Of a DNA stretch of 64,000 nt, positions 8,725 through 18,503 are shown piece after piece. The stretch's first letter is position 1. Each line of letters starts with the position of its first letter. Under the pieces are notes generated by a model. It was not told the origin of the DNA. It made no database searches and saw only the letters and a list, made by a program, of their open reading frames with translations. Source of the stretch: Vibrio sp. CK2-1 (GTDB lineage Bacteria; Pseudomonadota; Gammaproteobacteria; Enterobacterales; Vibrionaceae); the NCBI RefSeq assembly GCF_021726515.1, contig NZ_JAKKCJ010000002.1, forward strand, positions 1 through 64,000. Direction: 5' to 3'. A program made the position numbers and the translations under genes.

Positions 8725-10740
8725 ATGAAGTTAAACCCTCGACAAGATGAAGCAGTAAAATATGTCTCCGGCCCATGCTTGGTGCTCGCGGGTGCAGGCT
8801 CGGGCAAGACTCGTGTGATCACCAATAAAATGGCCTACCTTGTGCAGCAATGTGGCTACCAAGCGAGGCATATCGCAGCGGTTACTTTTACCAATAAAGC
8901 CGCAAGAGAAATGAAAGAGCGTGTTGGCCAAACCTTAGGCAAGAAAGAAGCTCGCGGCTTGATGGTGTCAACCTTCCATACGCTAGGTCTCAATATCATT
9001 CGCCGTGAATATAAATCATTAGGATTAAAAGCCGGCTTCTCGCTATTTGATGATCAAGACCAGTTAGCCTTGTTGAAAGATCTAACCGAAGAGCAACTCG
9101 ATGGTGATAAAGATTTACTGCGCCAACTATTAAGCAGCATTTCTAATTGGAAAAATGACATGCTGACCGCCGATCAAGTCAAAGCGCAAGCACGTTCAGA
9201 ACAAGAGCAGTTGTTCGCCTTTTGTTTTGAAAAATACTTGAACCAAATGAAAGCCTATAATGCGCTTGATTTTGATGATCTGATTGCCATGCCAGTACTA
9301 CTACTGAAAACCAATAGTGAGGTGCGTGAGCGTTGGCAGTCTAAAATTCGCTACTTGCTGGTGGATGAATATCAAGATACCAACACCAGTCAGTATGAAT
9401 TAGTACGTCTCATTGTCGGTGAAAGAGCGCGTTTAACCGTGGTAGGAGATGACGACCAATCGATTTATTCTTGGCGTGGTGCTCGCCCACAAAACCTAGT
9501 GTTGCTTAATCAAGATTTCCCACAATTAAAAGTGATTAAGTTGGAGCAAAATTACCGCTCAACCAGTCGAATTCTACGTTGCGCCAATATTCTTATCGCC
9601 AATAATCCACACGTATTTGAAAAAACGCTTTTCTCTGAAATTCCCGATGGCGAAAAGCTAAAGTTGCTTACCGCCAAAAATGAAGAGCATGAAGCCGAGC
9701 GAGTCACCGGTGAAATCATTGCGCATCGTTTCTTAAATCGTACTCAATATAAAGACTATGCGATTTTGTACCGTGGTAATCACCAATCTCGCTTGATTGA
9801 AAAGTCGCTCATGCAAAACCGGGTGCCGTACAAGATTTCAGGCGGCACTTCATTTTTTGCTCGTGCTGAAATTAAAGACATGATGGCCTACCTGCGCGTT
9901 CTGGTTAACCCAGATGATGACAATGCCTTCTTGCGAATTGTGAATACACCTAAGCGTGAAATTGGCCCTGTGACGCTCGAAAAGCTTGGTAGTTACGCCA
10001 ATATGCGCGGTAAAAGTTTATTTGAGGCCAGTTTTGAGTTGGGGCTTGAGCAACATTTATCTGGCAGAGGCTTAGAATCACTGCGACGCTTTACCGCTTG
10101 GATTGTTGAAATTGCTGATAATGCGGAAAGAGGCAATACAGTTGAGGCAGTACGCTCATTGGTGCGTGACATCAATTATGAGGATTGGTTATACGAAACT
10201 TCATCGAGCCCTAAAGCAGCAGAAATGCGCATGAAGAATGTCTCTGATCTTTATACGTGGATCACTGCAGATTTAGAAGGCGATAACTACGATCAAGAAG
10301 TAAAGACTCTAAAAGAAGTGGTTCAACGCCTAACGCTACGTGACATGATGGAGCGCGGGGAAGGCGATGATGATGCCGACCAAGTCCAGTTGATGACATT
10401 GCATGCCTCTAAAGGTTTAGAGTTCCCTTATGTCTATTTAATGGGAGCAGAAGAGGGCATCTTGCCACACCAAACCAGTATCGATGAAGAAAATGTCGAT
10501 GAAGAGCGTCGTTTAATGTATGTCGGTATTACCCGTGCGCAGAAAGAGCTGATCTTTACGATGTGTCGTGAGCGTCGCCAATATGGTGAGCTAATTAAAC
10601 CAACACAAAGCCGTTTCTTAGATGAACTGCCTTTTGATGATGTTGAGTGGGAATTACAGAAAAAACCACAAAGCGCAGAAGAACGGATGGAGAAAGGCCA
10701 AGCCCATATTGCGAATTTACGGGCTATGTTTAAAAAGTAG
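8725..10740 (+). CDS. rep: ATP-dependent DNA helicase Rep
   Basis: This is a 671-aa superfamily 1A helicase closely matching E. coli Rep as remembered. It moves 3'-5' on DNA and helps the replisome pass protein roadblocks. Walker A AGAGSGKT is at residues 22-29; motif [17 protein letters not shown] and motif [18 protein letters not shown] are clear, and the late motifs [15 protein letters not shown] and [10 protein letters not shown] follow. The start MKLNPRQ matches the family N-terminus. An upstream in-frame TTG at 8683 would add 14 non-conserved residues. It diverges from the TetR gene. Confidence 0.96.
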   Translation: MKLNPRQDEAVKYVSGPCLVLAGAGSGKTRVITNKMAYLVQQCGYQARHIAAVTFTNKAAREMKERVGQTLGKKEARGLMVSTFHTLGLNIIRREYKSLGLKAGFSLFDDQDQLALLKDLTEEQLDGDKDLLRQLLSSISNWKNDMLTADQVKAQARSEQEQLFAFCFEKYLNQMKAYNALDFDDLIAMPVLLLKTNSEVRERWQSKIRYLLVDEYQDTNTSQYELVRLIVGERARLTVVGDDDQSIYSWRGARPQNLVLLNQDFPQLKVIKLEQNYRSTSRILRCANILIANNPHVFEKTLFSEIPDGEKLKLLTAKNEEHEAERVTGEIIAHRFLNRTQYKDYAILYRGNHQSRLIEKSLMQNRVPYKISGGTSFFARAEIKDMMAYLRVLVNPDDDNAFLRIVNTPKREIGPVTLEKLGSYANMRGKSLFEASFELGLEQHLSGRGLESLRRFTAWIVEIADNAERGNTVEAVRSLVRDINYEDWLYETSSSPKAAEMRMKNVSDLYTWITADLEGDNYDQEVKTLKEVVQRLTLRDMMERGEGDDDADQVQLMTLHASKGLEFPYVYLMGAEEGILPHQTSIDEENVDEERRLMYVGITRAQKELIFTMCRERRQYGELIKPTQSRFLDELPFDDVEWELQKKPQSAEERMEKGQAHIANLRAMFKK

Positions 10741-10786
10741 TTAAGCTGATTTGTTAGGTGAGATAAACTAGGTGTTTAATAAATAA

Positions 10787-10822
10787 GAAAGCCTCGTACT
10801 AGCAGAGTACGAGGCTTTGTTT
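10787..10822. terminator. Bidirectional terminator, rep / cytochrome c5
   Basis: The stem AAAGCCTCGTACT / AGTACGAGGCTTT is flanked by A and T tracts and lies between the convergent rep and cytochrome genes. Confidence 0.88.
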
Positions 10823-10836
10823 ATGCGTCACGGTAT

Positions 10837-11250
10837 TTATAAGCCAGCAATCATGTGCTCGATAGCCGCTTTGATCTCATCATCAGAACAATCCATACAA
10901 GTCCCTTTCGGTGGCATTGCATTAAAGCCTTCGATGGCATGCTTAATTAATGTATCTTCACCTTGTGCAATACGTGCTCCCCAATCTCCAGCATCACCTT
11001 TCTTCGGTGCGCCACTGACGCCAGTACCATGACAAGCAACACAGAAAGTGCCATACACAGTTGCGCCATCACGAGGACCTGATGCTTCAGCAGTAGCAGG
11101 TTCACTGCCCGCTAGGTAGACATCTCCAACAGGTTTAATACGATCAGCGATCGCAGCTCGTTCACTATCACTTATTCCAGAAGCAAAAGCGAAAGAAGAA
11201 AAGGTAAGTGTCGCGGTAAGTATCATTAAGGTTTGGCGAATCATATCCAT
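10837..11250 (-). CDS. Cytochrome c5-family protein
   Basis: This is a 137-aa periplasmic mono-haem c-type cytochrome. A signal peptide covers about residues 1-24 (cleavage after AFA). The haem-attachment motif CVACH is at 70-74, the likely axial methionine in NAMPPKG is at 112, and a second cysteine pair CMDC at 118-121 is typical of the c5 subfamily. It probably shuttles electrons to a terminal oxidase. The ATG at 11244 has better spacing from the GTGAG upstream than the ATG at 11250 and may be the true start, a two-residue difference. Confidence 0.9.
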   Translation of the reverse strand: MDMIRQTLMILTATLTFSSFAFASGISDSERAAIADRIKPVGDVYLAGSEPATAEASGPRDGATVYGTFCVACHGTGVSGAPKKGDAGDWGARIAQGEDTLIKHAIEGFNAMPPKGTCMDCSDDEIKAAIEHMIAGL

Positions 11251-11485
11251 AAACTCACTATATGCTTAGGCCGATAAAAAAGACCTAGATAAAAACAAAG
11301 CTTCATTGCTCTTCGAAGGAGCAGTATATCGTTATAAAATTGTAAATAAGTCGTGATTGTATCCTTTTAATAACGTGGCATAAACTATAAGATTGCAGTG
11401 ACATGGTGTGCGTCACATCCTAAATAGGTTTATTTATTGCTTAATTGTTGAAAAACGCACCAAACAGTAAAAAAAGTTCAAAAAA

Positions 11486-11517
11486 CACTAGACGGCCTAG
11501 TGTGATATACGTATTAT
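11486..11517 (+). promoter_or_regulatory. Probable promoter of the tRNA operon
   Basis: TAGACG (11489-11494) and TATTAT (11512-11517) are 17 bp apart and about 20 bp before tRNA-Arg, with a CG-rich stretch after the -10 as in stable-RNA promoters. The -35 overlaps an inverted repeat CACTAG-N5-CTAGTG (11486-11502). Assignment by eye; moderate at best. Confidence 0.4.
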
Positions 11518-11538
11518 TCCACTCCGCCGATAGGGCAT

Positions 11539-11615
11539 GCGCCCGTAGCTCAGCTGGATAGAGCGTTGCCCTCCGGAGGCAAAGGTCGAAGGTTCGAATC
11601 CTTTCGGGCGTGCCA
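11539..11615 (+). tRNA. tRNA-Arg(CCG)
   Basis: Acceptor GCGCCCG pairs with CGGGCGT. The anticodon stem-loop TGCCCTCCGGAGGCA gives anticodon CCG, the T-loop is TTCGAAT, and CCA is encoded. It is the first gene of a cluster equivalent to E. coli argX-hisR-leuT-proM, but no leuT-like gene is present here. Confidence 0.96.
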
Positions 11616-11647
11616 TTCGGAAAGCGGAAATATCGGTACAAAACATT

Positions 11648-11724
11648 GGTGGCTATAGCTCAGTTGGTAGAGTCCCGGATTGTGATTCCGGTTGTCGCGG
11701 GTTCAAACCCCGTTAGCCACCCCA
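11648..11724 (+). tRNA. tRNA-His(GTG), copy 1
   Basis: The sequence begins GGTGGCTATAGCTCAGTT with the extra 5' G expected for tRNA-His. The anticodon loop TTGTGAT gives GTG, and it ends in the encoded CCA. It is part of a 380-bp unit repeated at 12028. Confidence 0.97.
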
Positions 11725-11744
11725 TATTTTAGGTACGAGTTTAT

Positions 11745-11804
11745 AGTCCCTAGTTACTAGGAAGATTAAAACTGGCACCTCTAGGAACTAGAAAACTAGG
11801 GACT
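11745..11804. repeat. CTAG-rich inverted repeat between tRNA-His and tRNA-Pro
   Basis: AGTCCCTAGTT (11745-11755) and AACTAGGGACT (11794-11804) are a perfect 11-bp inverted repeat, with further TACTAGG / CTAGGAACTAG pairs between. The same CTAGTTC/CTAGGAA words recur as a heptamer array at the end of argO. An identical copy lies in the duplicated unit at 12125-12184. Confidence 0.7.
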
Positions 11805-11816
11805 AGGAACTTATAT

Positions 11817-11893
<77 letters not shown>

Positions 11894-11925
11894 TTTTAAA
11901 TAAACTTTTGTGATAAACAGAAGTT

Positions 11926-11991
11926 TCGGTGCAAGAAACCCGACAAATCGTGGGTTCGCCTGATATTAGAATCTTGGCTCTTCACCGATCA
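11926..11991 (+). pseudogene. Degenerate tRNA-Pro 3'-end relic A
   Basis: After tRNA-Pro copy 1, GTGGGTTCG and CTTGGCTCTTCACCGATCA echo the T-arm and 3' acceptor strand of tRNA-Pro (GGGGTTCG...CTCTTCACCGACCA). It lacks a normal anticodon arm and cannot form a cloverleaf. A hairpin terminator follows directly. Two similar relics lie after copy 2. Confidence 0.55.
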
Positions 11992-11996
11992 TATTT

Positions 11997-12024
11997 TAAA
12001 GCCTCACTCAGGTGAGGCTTTAAC
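11997..12024 (+). terminator. Hairpin after relic A
   Basis: The stem AAAGCCTCAC / GTGAGGCTTT with a short TCAG loop lies between relic A and the second tRNA-His. If active, it would separate the two His-Pro units. Confidence 0.6.
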
Positions 12025-12027
12025 TTT

Positions 12028-12104
12028 GGTGGCTATAGCTCAGTTGGTAGAGTCCCGGATTGTGATTCCGGTTGTCGCGGGTTCAAACCCCGTTAGCCAC
12101 CCCA
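12028..12104 (+). tRNA. tRNA-His(GTG), copy 2
   Basis: It is identical to the copy at 11648-11724 over the whole gene. It is the first gene of the second 380-bp unit. Confidence 0.97.
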
Positions 12105-12196
12105 TATTTTAGGTACGAGTTTATAGTCCCTAGTTACTAGGAAGATTAAAACTGGCACCTCTAGGAACTAGAAAACTAGGGACTAGGAACTTACAT

Positions 12197-12273
<77 letters not shown>

Positions 12274-12279
12274 CCTTTA

Positions 12280-12309
12280 AAAAGCCACATCGAAAGATGT
12301 GGCTTTTTT
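12280..12309 (+). terminator. Terminator after tRNA-Pro copy 2
   Basis: The stem AAAGCCACATC / GATGTGGCTTT is followed by a T run, 7 bp after the tRNA CCA. It is the first of three hairpins spaced about 100 bp apart. Confidence 0.85.
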
Positions 12310-12317
12310 GCATCTAA

Positions 12318-12371
12318 GCCCGACGGGTCGTGGGTTCGTCTGATGTTAGAATATTGGCTCTTCACCGACCA
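12318..12371 (+). pseudogene. Degenerate tRNA-Pro 3'-end relic B
   Basis: CGGGTCGTGGGTTCG resembles the tRNA-Pro T-arm region, and GGCTCTTCACCGACCA matches its 3' end including CCA. The middle is unrelated to a tRNA (GATGTTAGAATATT). A terminator follows at once. Confidence 0.6.
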
Positions 12372-12378
12372 CTTTATA

Positions 12379-12408
12379 AAAAGCTCTGCAGAAATGCGGA
12401 GCTTTTTT
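12379..12408 (+). terminator. Terminator after relic B
   Basis: The stem AAAGCTCTGCA / TGCGGAGCTTT with a following T run lies about 99 bp after the preceding hairpin. Confidence 0.75.
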
Positions 12409-12420
12409 ACATTTTAATCT

Positions 12421-12471
12421 CGCCAGATCGCGAGGTGAGTTTGATATTAGACTCTTGGCTCTTCAGCGACT
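12421..12471 (+). pseudogene. Degenerate tRNA-Pro 3'-end relic C
   Basis: This is the most decayed of the three relics. TTGATATTAGACTCTTGG and CTCTTCAGCGACTA align with relics A and B. It is followed by a decayed terminator (12480-12507) resembling the hairpin at 12280. Confidence 0.45.
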
Positions 12472-12507
12472 ACTTTTAAGAAGTTATATCGAAAGGCGTG
12501 GCTTTTG

Positions 12508-12913
12508 GGTATTAAAATACTGCCGCCTCTAAAGCTGACTGATTATTAGCTTTAACTTTATATCTATGTATTTCTGCTACTTTATTTATTGGTTATCTCA
12601 ATATTATTTGCTTATTTATGCATTGATTGCATGACAATCTGCTGTGATCTACTGCATGCTTTTTAAGCTAAATCTGTTGTGTTGTTTATTTTGTCAGCAA
12701 TATTATCTATCCTTTGTTGAAATTTTGTTAATAAATGTGCTTTGTACGGCTTTTTTTGGCGTTTAATATGCTGTTTTATTGCATTTTCATTAATTGTTTG
12801 CCAAATTGGAATGCACAATTTGTCTTCCCTCCTTTTTTTATGGGGATTACAACGAATGGATTCGTTTTTTTACAGACAAGGCAGAAAGCTGTCAAAGCAG
12901 TAGAGGTCTGGTA
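12508..12913. other. AT-rich intergenic leader before the peptide transporter
   Basis: About 400 bp separate the tRNA relics from the ABC ATPase start. The stretch is AT-rich and holds no convincing open reading frame or RNA gene. It presumably carries the operon promoter and a 5' leader, but I could not single out one promoter. Confidence 0.5.
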
Positions 12914-14629
12914 ATGCCACTTTTAGAAGTTAAAGATTTGCGGATCGAGTATCCGTCGCGTCACGGTGTTCACGCCGCAGTAAAATCCCTTTCTTTCAGC
13001 ATTGAGCGCGGTGAAATAGTCGGTGTGGTTGGAGAATCTGGAGCGGGTAAATCGACCGTCGGTAATGCGGTTATTGATTTATTAAGCCCTCCAGGTCGTA
13101 TCGCTGGTGGCGATGTTTACTTGGATGGAGAGAAAATTTCAGGTTTAACGCCTGAACAAATGCGTTCGGTGCGCGGTTCTAAAATTGGGTTTATCTTCCA
13201 AGATCCAATGACGTCATTGAATCCTCTATTTACGGTTGAGCATCAACTTACCGAAACCATTCATGCCAATATGAAGGTATCGGAAAAAGAAGCTTACGAA
13301 CGTGCATTAAACCTAATGAACCAAGTCGGTATTCCTCAACCTGAAAACCGCTTAAAACAATATCCGCACCAATTTTCTGGCGGCATGCGTCAACGTGTGG
13401 TGATTGCCATCGCGTTAGCTGGCGAGCCCGATTTAATTATTGCAGATGAACCAACTACCGCGCTTGATGTATCGATTCAAGATCAAATTCTTAGCCTTAT
13501 TCGCGACTTGTGTATCAAGAATAATGTCGGTTGTATGCTGGTGACCCATGACATGGGCGTAGTTTCTAACGTTACCGATAAAGTCGCGGTAATGTACCGT
13601 GGTGACCTTGTTGAATTTGGTCCAACCGCCAAAGTACTTGGCACGCCAGAGCATACTTATACACGAAGCCTTATTTCTGCTGTGCCGCGTTCAGATAAAA
13701 AATTCGACCGTTTCCCACTTGTGAGTTATATCGAAGAGGCGCATGAACTTGAGCCGCTTGATGTTAAAACCCACTGGCTTGGTCAAAGCCAAGATCAGCG
13801 TGATTACACGGGCCCACTGTTGAGTGTTGAAAATGTTAGCTTACGCTTTACCACCAAAGACTCGTTGTTCGAATCACGTAGAGAATATGTGCAAGCTTCT
13901 AATAATGTCAGTTTTGATGTTCATGAAGGGGAAACCTTTGGTTTAGTTGGGGAGTCAGGTTCGGGTAAATCAACCATTGCTCGTGTCATTGCCGGACTAT
14001 ACGCACCAAATGAAGGCAAAGTGACCTTTGAAGGGATTGATTTAACTGCAATTAAATCAGAGCGTGAACGTCGACCATTCCGTCGTCAAATGCAGATGGT
14101 GTTCCAAAACCCATATACTTCAATGAATCCTCGCATGAAAATCTTCGATATCATTGCTGAGCCGATTCGTTTTCACAAATTAACTCGTGATGAAAATGAA
14201 ACGCGCAAGATCGTACATGATCTGTTAGATCACGTAGGTTTAGGCCGTATGGCAGGGGTGAAGTACCCACATGAATTCTCCGGCGGTCAACGTCAACGTA
14301 TTTCGATTGCTCGTGCTTTAGCAACTCGCCCACGTTTATTGATTTGTGATGAACCGACTTCTGCACTTGATGTATCGGTTCAGGCACAGATCTTGAATCT
14401 ATTAAAAGACTTACAAGATGAGCTGAACTTAACCATGTTATTTATCAGTCATGATTTGCCAGTTATTCGCCAAATGTGTGATCGCATTGGTGTGATGAAA
14501 ATGGGGCAATTATTGGAAGTGTCTCCAACCGAACAGCTGTTTACTGATCCGCAACACGAATACAGTAAACAATTGATTTCTTTAATGCCGGAATTTACTG
14601 GCCTTAGAGAAGATATGCAAATCGCTTAA
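12914..14629 (+). CDS. Fused double ATPase of a peptide ABC importer
   Basis: This 571-aa protein joins two OppD/OppF-type ATPase domains. The first Walker A GESGAGKS is at residues 40-47 with signature FSGGMRQRV near 155. The second Walker A GESGSGKS is at 346-353 with signature FSGGQRQRI. It would power uptake of oligopeptides or dipeptides through the two permeases downstream. ATG 12914 follows AGAGG at 8-nt spacing; the open frame extends 40 codons upstream without a good ribosome site. Substrate cannot be read from sequence, and GsiA/YejF are similar fusions. Confidence 0.9.
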   Translation: MPLLEVKDLRIEYPSRHGVHAAVKSLSFSIERGEIVGVVGESGAGKSTVGNAVIDLLSPPGRIAGGDVYLDGEKISGLTPEQMRSVRGSKIGFIFQDPMTSLNPLFTVEHQLTETIHANMKVSEKEAYERALNLMNQVGIPQPENRLKQYPHQFSGGMRQRVVIAIALAGEPDLIIADEPTTALDVSIQDQILSLIRDLCIKNNVGCMLVTHDMGVVSNVTDKVAVMYRGDLVEFGPTAKVLGTPEHTYTRSLISAVPRSDKKFDRFPLVSYIEEAHELEPLDVKTHWLGQSQDQRDYTGPLLSVENVSLRFTTKDSLFESRREYVQASNNVSFDVHEGETFGLVGESGSGKSTIARVIAGLYAPNEGKVTFEGIDLTAIKSERERRPFRRQMQMVFQNPYTSMNPRMKIFDIIAEPIRFHKLTRDENETRKIVHDLLDHVGLGRMAGVKYPHEFSGGQRQRISIARALATRPRLLICDEPTSALDVSVQAQILNLLKDLQDELNLTMLFISHDLPVIRQMCDRIGVMKMGQLLEVSPTEQLFTDPQHEYSKQLISLMPEFTGLREDMQIA

Positions 14630-14743
14630 CGGCGATATCGTATGGGCCGCGAGAGCTCGCTGCCTATGCGACCACAGATGTATAAACACAACACACTCTA
14701 AATAAAAACAAGGGATGTCCTCCCGCATGAAGGAGTTATGCAA

Positions 14744-16303
14744 ATGAAAATGATGAAGAGCAAATTAGCCGTAGCATTAATGGCTGCGGGTTTGAGCTTT
14801 AACGCAATGGCTGCTGATATTACCGTGGCTTATGATGCTGACCCAGTATCAATGGATCCGCATGAGCAATTATCAGGTGGTACTTTACAGCTGTCTCACA
14901 TGGTGTTTGACCCGCTAGTTCGCTATAACCAAAAATTTGAGTTTGAAGCTCGTTTGGCTGAAAAGTGGGAGCGAATTGATGATAAAACTATGCGTTTTCA
15001 TTTGCGTAAAGGCGTGAAATTCCATTCAGGCAATACAATGACGGCCGATGATGTGGTGTGGACTTTCGAACGTTTACAAAACTCACAAGATTTTAAAGCC
15101 ATTTTTGAACCGTTTGAAAAAGCAGTAAAAGTCGATGATTACACAGTCGATCTTGTGACTAAAGGTGCTTTCCCTCTAGTGCTTCAATCTGCTACTTACA
15201 TCTTCCCAATGGATAGCAAGTTCTATTCTGGTAAAGATGAAAATGGCAACGATAAAGCTGCAATTGTGAAGCATGGTAACTCTTATGCATCGACTCATAT
15301 TTCAGGTACTGGTCCTTTCGTTGTGACTGATCGCGAACAAGGCGTAAAAGTCGATTTCGAACGTTTTGCTGACTACTGGGATAAAGATTCAAAAGGTAAT
15401 GTTGATCACCTAACACTTAAACCAATCAAAGAAAATGCTACTCGTGTGGCTGCTTTGCTTTCTGGTGGTGTGGATATGATTGCTCCAGTTGCACCTAATG
15501 ACCATGAGCGAGTGAAAGGTGCCGATGGTATTGATTTAGTGACGCTTCCTGGTACACGTATTATTTCTCTACAAATGAACCAACAAAGCAACCCTGCACT
15601 AAAAGATAAGCGTGTCCGTCAGGCAATTGTTTATGCAATTAATAATGAAGGGATTGCTAAGCGAATCATGAAAGGCTTCGCAACCGCTGCTGGTCAGCAG
15701 AGTCCAGCAGGGTATGCAGGTTACGATGCTGAACTGAAACCTCGTTATGATTTGAAAAAAGCTCAAGAGTTGATGAAAGAAGCGGGCTACGAAGATGGCT
15801 TTAGCTTAACCATGATTGCGCCAAATAACCGTTATGTAAATGACGCGAAAATTGCTCAAGCAGCGGCAGCCATGTTGTCAAAAATCGGCATCAAGGTTGA
15901 TTTGAAAACCATGCCTAAAGCGCAATACTGGCCTGAGTTTGATAAGTGTGCAGCGGATATGCTAATGATTGGTTGGCATGCGGATACCGAAGATTCTGCA
16001 AACCTAACCGAATTCTTAACCATGACTCGTGATGAGAAAACCGGTAAAGGTCAATATAACTGTGGCCACTACTCAAACCCAGAAGTCGATAAGCTGATTA
16101 CTGAAGCGAATACTGAAACCGACCCAGCGAAGCGTAGTGCTGAACTGCAAAAAGTTGAACGTATTCTTTATGATGACGCCGCTTTTGTACCACTACACTG
16201 GCAAAACCTAGCATGGGGCGCGAAGTCTAATGTTCACATTACACCAATTGTGAATGCGATGAACTTCCCATACTTTGGTGATTTAGTGGTAGATGAAAAA
16301 TAA
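14744..16303 (+). CDS. Peptide ABC transporter substrate-binding protein (family 5)
   Basis: This 519-aa periplasmic binding protein is of the DppA/OppA family. It has a signal peptide (MKMMKSKLAV to NAMA, cleavage before ADITVAYD) and the family 5 stretch FEARLAEKWERIDDKTMRFH. ATG 14744 is preferred over ATG 14738 because AGGAG then has 8-nt rather than 2-nt spacing. It follows the ATPase after 114 bp and precedes the permeases. It captures peptides and delivers them to the transporter; ligand not inferred. Confidence 0.92.
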   Translation: MKMMKSKLAVALMAAGLSFNAMAADITVAYDADPVSMDPHEQLSGGTLQLSHMVFDPLVRYNQKFEFEARLAEKWERIDDKTMRFHLRKGVKFHSGNTMTADDVVWTFERLQNSQDFKAIFEPFEKAVKVDDYTVDLVTKGAFPLVLQSATYIFPMDSKFYSGKDENGNDKAAIVKHGNSYASTHISGTGPFVVTDREQGVKVDFERFADYWDKDSKGNVDHLTLKPIKENATRVAALLSGGVDMIAPVAPNDHERVKGADGIDLVTLPGTRIISLQMNQQSNPALKDKRVRQAIVYAINNEGIAKRIMKGFATAAGQQSPAGYAGYDAELKPRYDLKKAQELMKEAGYEDGFSLTMIAPNNRYVNDAKIAQAAAAMLSKIGIKVDLKTMPKAQYWPEFDKCAADMLMIGWHADTEDSANLTEFLTMTRDEKTGKGQYNCGHYSNPEVDKLITEANTETDPAKRSAELQKVERILYDDAAFVPLHWQNLAWGAKSNVHITPIVNAMNFPYFGDLVVDEK

Positions 16304-16341
16304 GCTAATTTAACGAAATTAATTCGTTTTTAATTAGTGAG

Positions 16342-16426
16342 TAATAGGCCGTATTTTCTTCGAATCTTGATATACGGCCCTATAAAAATAAGCTGGTTAC
16401 TTCTAAGAAATATGGAGCTAACCAGC
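16342..16426 (+). promoter_or_regulatory. Two intercistronic hairpins between binding protein and permease genes
   Basis: ATAGGCCGTAT / ATACGGCCCTAT (about 16344-16385) and AGCTGGTTA / TAACCAGC (about 16391-16426) form successive stem-loops in the 151-bp gap. Neither has a strong T run. Such hairpins commonly protect the upstream binding-protein message from 3' decay, giving more binding protein than permease. Confidence 0.55.
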
Positions 16427-16454
16427 ATTTAATGGATTATTTAAGGGGCAAGGA

Positions 16455-17432
16455 ATGTTAACGTTTCTGGTCAAGCGCCTATTTCAGGCACTGATAGTGA
16501 TGTTTGTGATCAGTCTAGTAGCGTTTTCCATACAGGATAACCTAGGTGACCCGTTACGTGAGTTAGTCGGGCAATCAGTTTCAGAAGCTGAGCGACAAGC
16601 ATTGCGTGATGAATTGGGACTCAATGACCCATTCACAGTTAAGTATTCTCGTTTTGTGGTGGATGCACTGCATGGCGATTTAGGCACATCTTACTTTTTT
16701 AAAAAACCTGCGGCAGAAGTGATTTTGGATAAACTTCCAGCCACATTAGAACTGGTTTTTGGCGCGACACTAATCATTATCTTTTTGTCGATTCCACTCG
16801 GCGTCTATTCTGCGATTAACCCTAAAAGCATTTTAACTAAAGTGATCATGGGCTTTAGTAGTATTGGTATTTCGATTCCGGTTTTCTTAACCGCGATTAT
16901 GTTGATGTACGTTTTCTCGATAGAGCTAGGTTGGCTGCCATCTTACGGGCGTGGAGATACTAGTGATATTCTAGGTTGGGATTCTGGCCTGTTTACACTC
17001 GATGGCTTAGCGCATTTGGTCTTGCCTTGTATTTCTTTGGCTTCAATCATGTTGCCGTTATTTATTCGCTTAGTCCGTTCTGAAATGCTGGAAGTACTAG
17101 GCTCTGAATACATTAAATTCTGTCGAGCGAAAGGCTTGGCGATGAACAAAATTTATTACCAACATGCACTGAAAAATACCATGCTACCGGTATTAACGGT
17201 TGGTGGTGTGCAGATTGGTACTATGGTGGCATACACCATTTTGACTGAAACCGTATTCCAATGGCCGGGTACAGGCTTTCTTTTCCTTGAAGCGATTAAC
17301 CGTGTCGATACACCGTTAATTACCGCTTACGTTATCTTCGTTGGTTTGATCTTTGTGGTCACCAATACCATCGTCGATTTGCTTTATGGTTTGGTTAACC
17401 CAACCGTCAATATCACAGGAAAAGGAGCATAA
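16455..17432 (+). CDS. Peptide ABC transporter permease (DppB/OppB type)
   Basis: This is a 325-aa inner-membrane permease of the BPD_transp_1 family. Helix 1 is at about residues 10-27, and the cytoplasmic coupling region EYIKFCRAKGLAMNKIYYQH lies near 215-235. It pairs with the DppC-type permease that begins 2 bp after its stop. A good ribosome site (AAGGGG/AAGG) precedes the ATG. Confidence 0.93.
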   Translation: MLTFLVKRLFQALIVMFVISLVAFSIQDNLGDPLRELVGQSVSEAERQALRDELGLNDPFTVKYSRFVVDALHGDLGTSYFFKKPAAEVILDKLPATLELVFGATLIIIFLSIPLGVYSAINPKSILTKVIMGFSSIGISIPVFLTAIMLMYVFSIELGWLPSYGRGDTSDILGWDSGLFTLDGLAHLVLPCISLASIMLPLFIRLVRSEMLEVLGSEYIKFCRAKGLAMNKIYYQHALKNTMLPVLTVGGVQIGTMVAYTILTETVFQWPGTGFLFLEAINRVDTPLITAYVIFVGLIFVVTNTIVDLLYGLVNPTVNITGKGA

Positions 17433-17434
17433 TT

Positions 17435-18379
17435 ATGAATCAGCAAACTTCATCTGTTGTTCCTACTCGTTGGGAACGTTTCAAACAATCAGATATCTTG
17501 TATTACTTCCTACGTGACAAAGTAGCGATGGTCAGCTTTGCGGTATTTATGGCATTTTTTGTGGCCGCTATTTTATCGCCGTTGATCGCGCCAACTGACC
17601 CGTATGATTTAACCTCGATTGATATTATGAACTCTGAACTGCCGCCGTCTTGGATGGCAGAAGGTGACCCAGCATTTTGGTTGGGTACTGATGACCAAGG
17701 GCGTGATATTTTCTCAACCATTTTATATGGCTCACGTTTGTCATTAATGATTGGCTTTTGTGCGGTAGCGGTGCAGCTGTTTTTGGGCATCATTATTGGT
17801 TTGTCAGCTGGTTACTTCGGTGGTCGAATTGATAGCTTCTTAATGCGTTTTGCTGATATCCAATTATCTTTCTCGACGATGATGGTAGCGATCATTGTTT
17901 CGGCGATTTTCAAAGCCAGCTTCGGTGGGGAATTTTATGGTCAGTATGCCGTGTTAATGCTGATTGTGATTATCGGTGTCGCGGAATGGCCACAATACGC
18001 ACGTACAGTTCGTGCATCCGTATTAGCAGAGAAGAAGAAAGAGTATGTGGAAGCGGCGCGTGTGATGGGTTTCCGTTCACCTCGCATCATGTTCCGTCAT
18101 ATTCTACCGAACTGTTTATCGCCAATTTTGGTTATCTCAACGGTGCAAATTGCCAACGCGATCATGTCGGAAGCGGCGCTGTCTTTCCTTGGTTTAGGCT
18201 TGCCGGTTGACCAACCATCATTGGGCTCATTAATTAGCATTGGTTTTAACTACATTTTCTCTGGCTCTTGGTGGATCACTGCCTTCCCAGGAATTGTATT
18301 GGTAACCATAGTGTTAGTGATTAACTTGCTTGGCGACTGGTTGCGAGACGTGTTTAACCCTAAGCTATACAAGGGTTAA
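17435..18379 (+). CDS. Peptide ABC transporter permease (DppC/OppC type)
   Basis: This is a 314-aa second permease subunit. A long N-terminal cytoplasmic tail precedes helix 1 (residues 32-50), and the coupling motif EYVEAARVMGFRSPRIMFRH lies near residues 205-225. It is translated right behind the DppB-type gene with the start ATG 2 bp after that stop, typical of coupled permease pairs. It is the last gene of the operon, and a terminator follows at 18448. Confidence 0.93.
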   Translation: MNQQTSSVVPTRWERFKQSDILYYFLRDKVAMVSFAVFMAFFVAAILSPLIAPTDPYDLTSIDIMNSELPPSWMAEGDPAFWLGTDDQGRDIFSTILYGSRLSLMIGFCAVAVQLFLGIIIGLSAGYFGGRIDSFLMRFADIQLSFSTMMVAIIVSAIFKASFGGEFYGQYAVLMLIVIIGVAEWPQYARTVRASVLAEKKKEYVEAARVMGFRSPRIMFRHILPNCLSPILVISTVQIANAIMSEAALSFLGLGLPVDQPSLGSLISIGFNYIFSGSWWITAFPGIVLVTIVLVINLLGDWLRDVFNPKLYKG

Positions 18380-18447
18380 ATATCCCTCGTACTTGGTGTT
18401 GCTCAAAGTAAAAGAGTTACTCAAGCGAGATAAATTTACGTATGATG

Positions 18448-18480
18448 AAAACCGTAGAGGAGTAACTTCTACGGTTTTTG
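18448..18480 (+). terminator. Terminator of the peptide transporter operon
   Basis: The stem AAACCGTAGA / TCTACGGTTT has a GGAGTAACT loop and trailing T run, and lies 70 bp after the last permease. It sits only 24 bp before the next gene, so it may also leave a promoter very close to that start. Confidence 0.8.
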
Positions 18481-18503
18481 TTTATTGGGAGTAAAGGAAC
18501 ACT

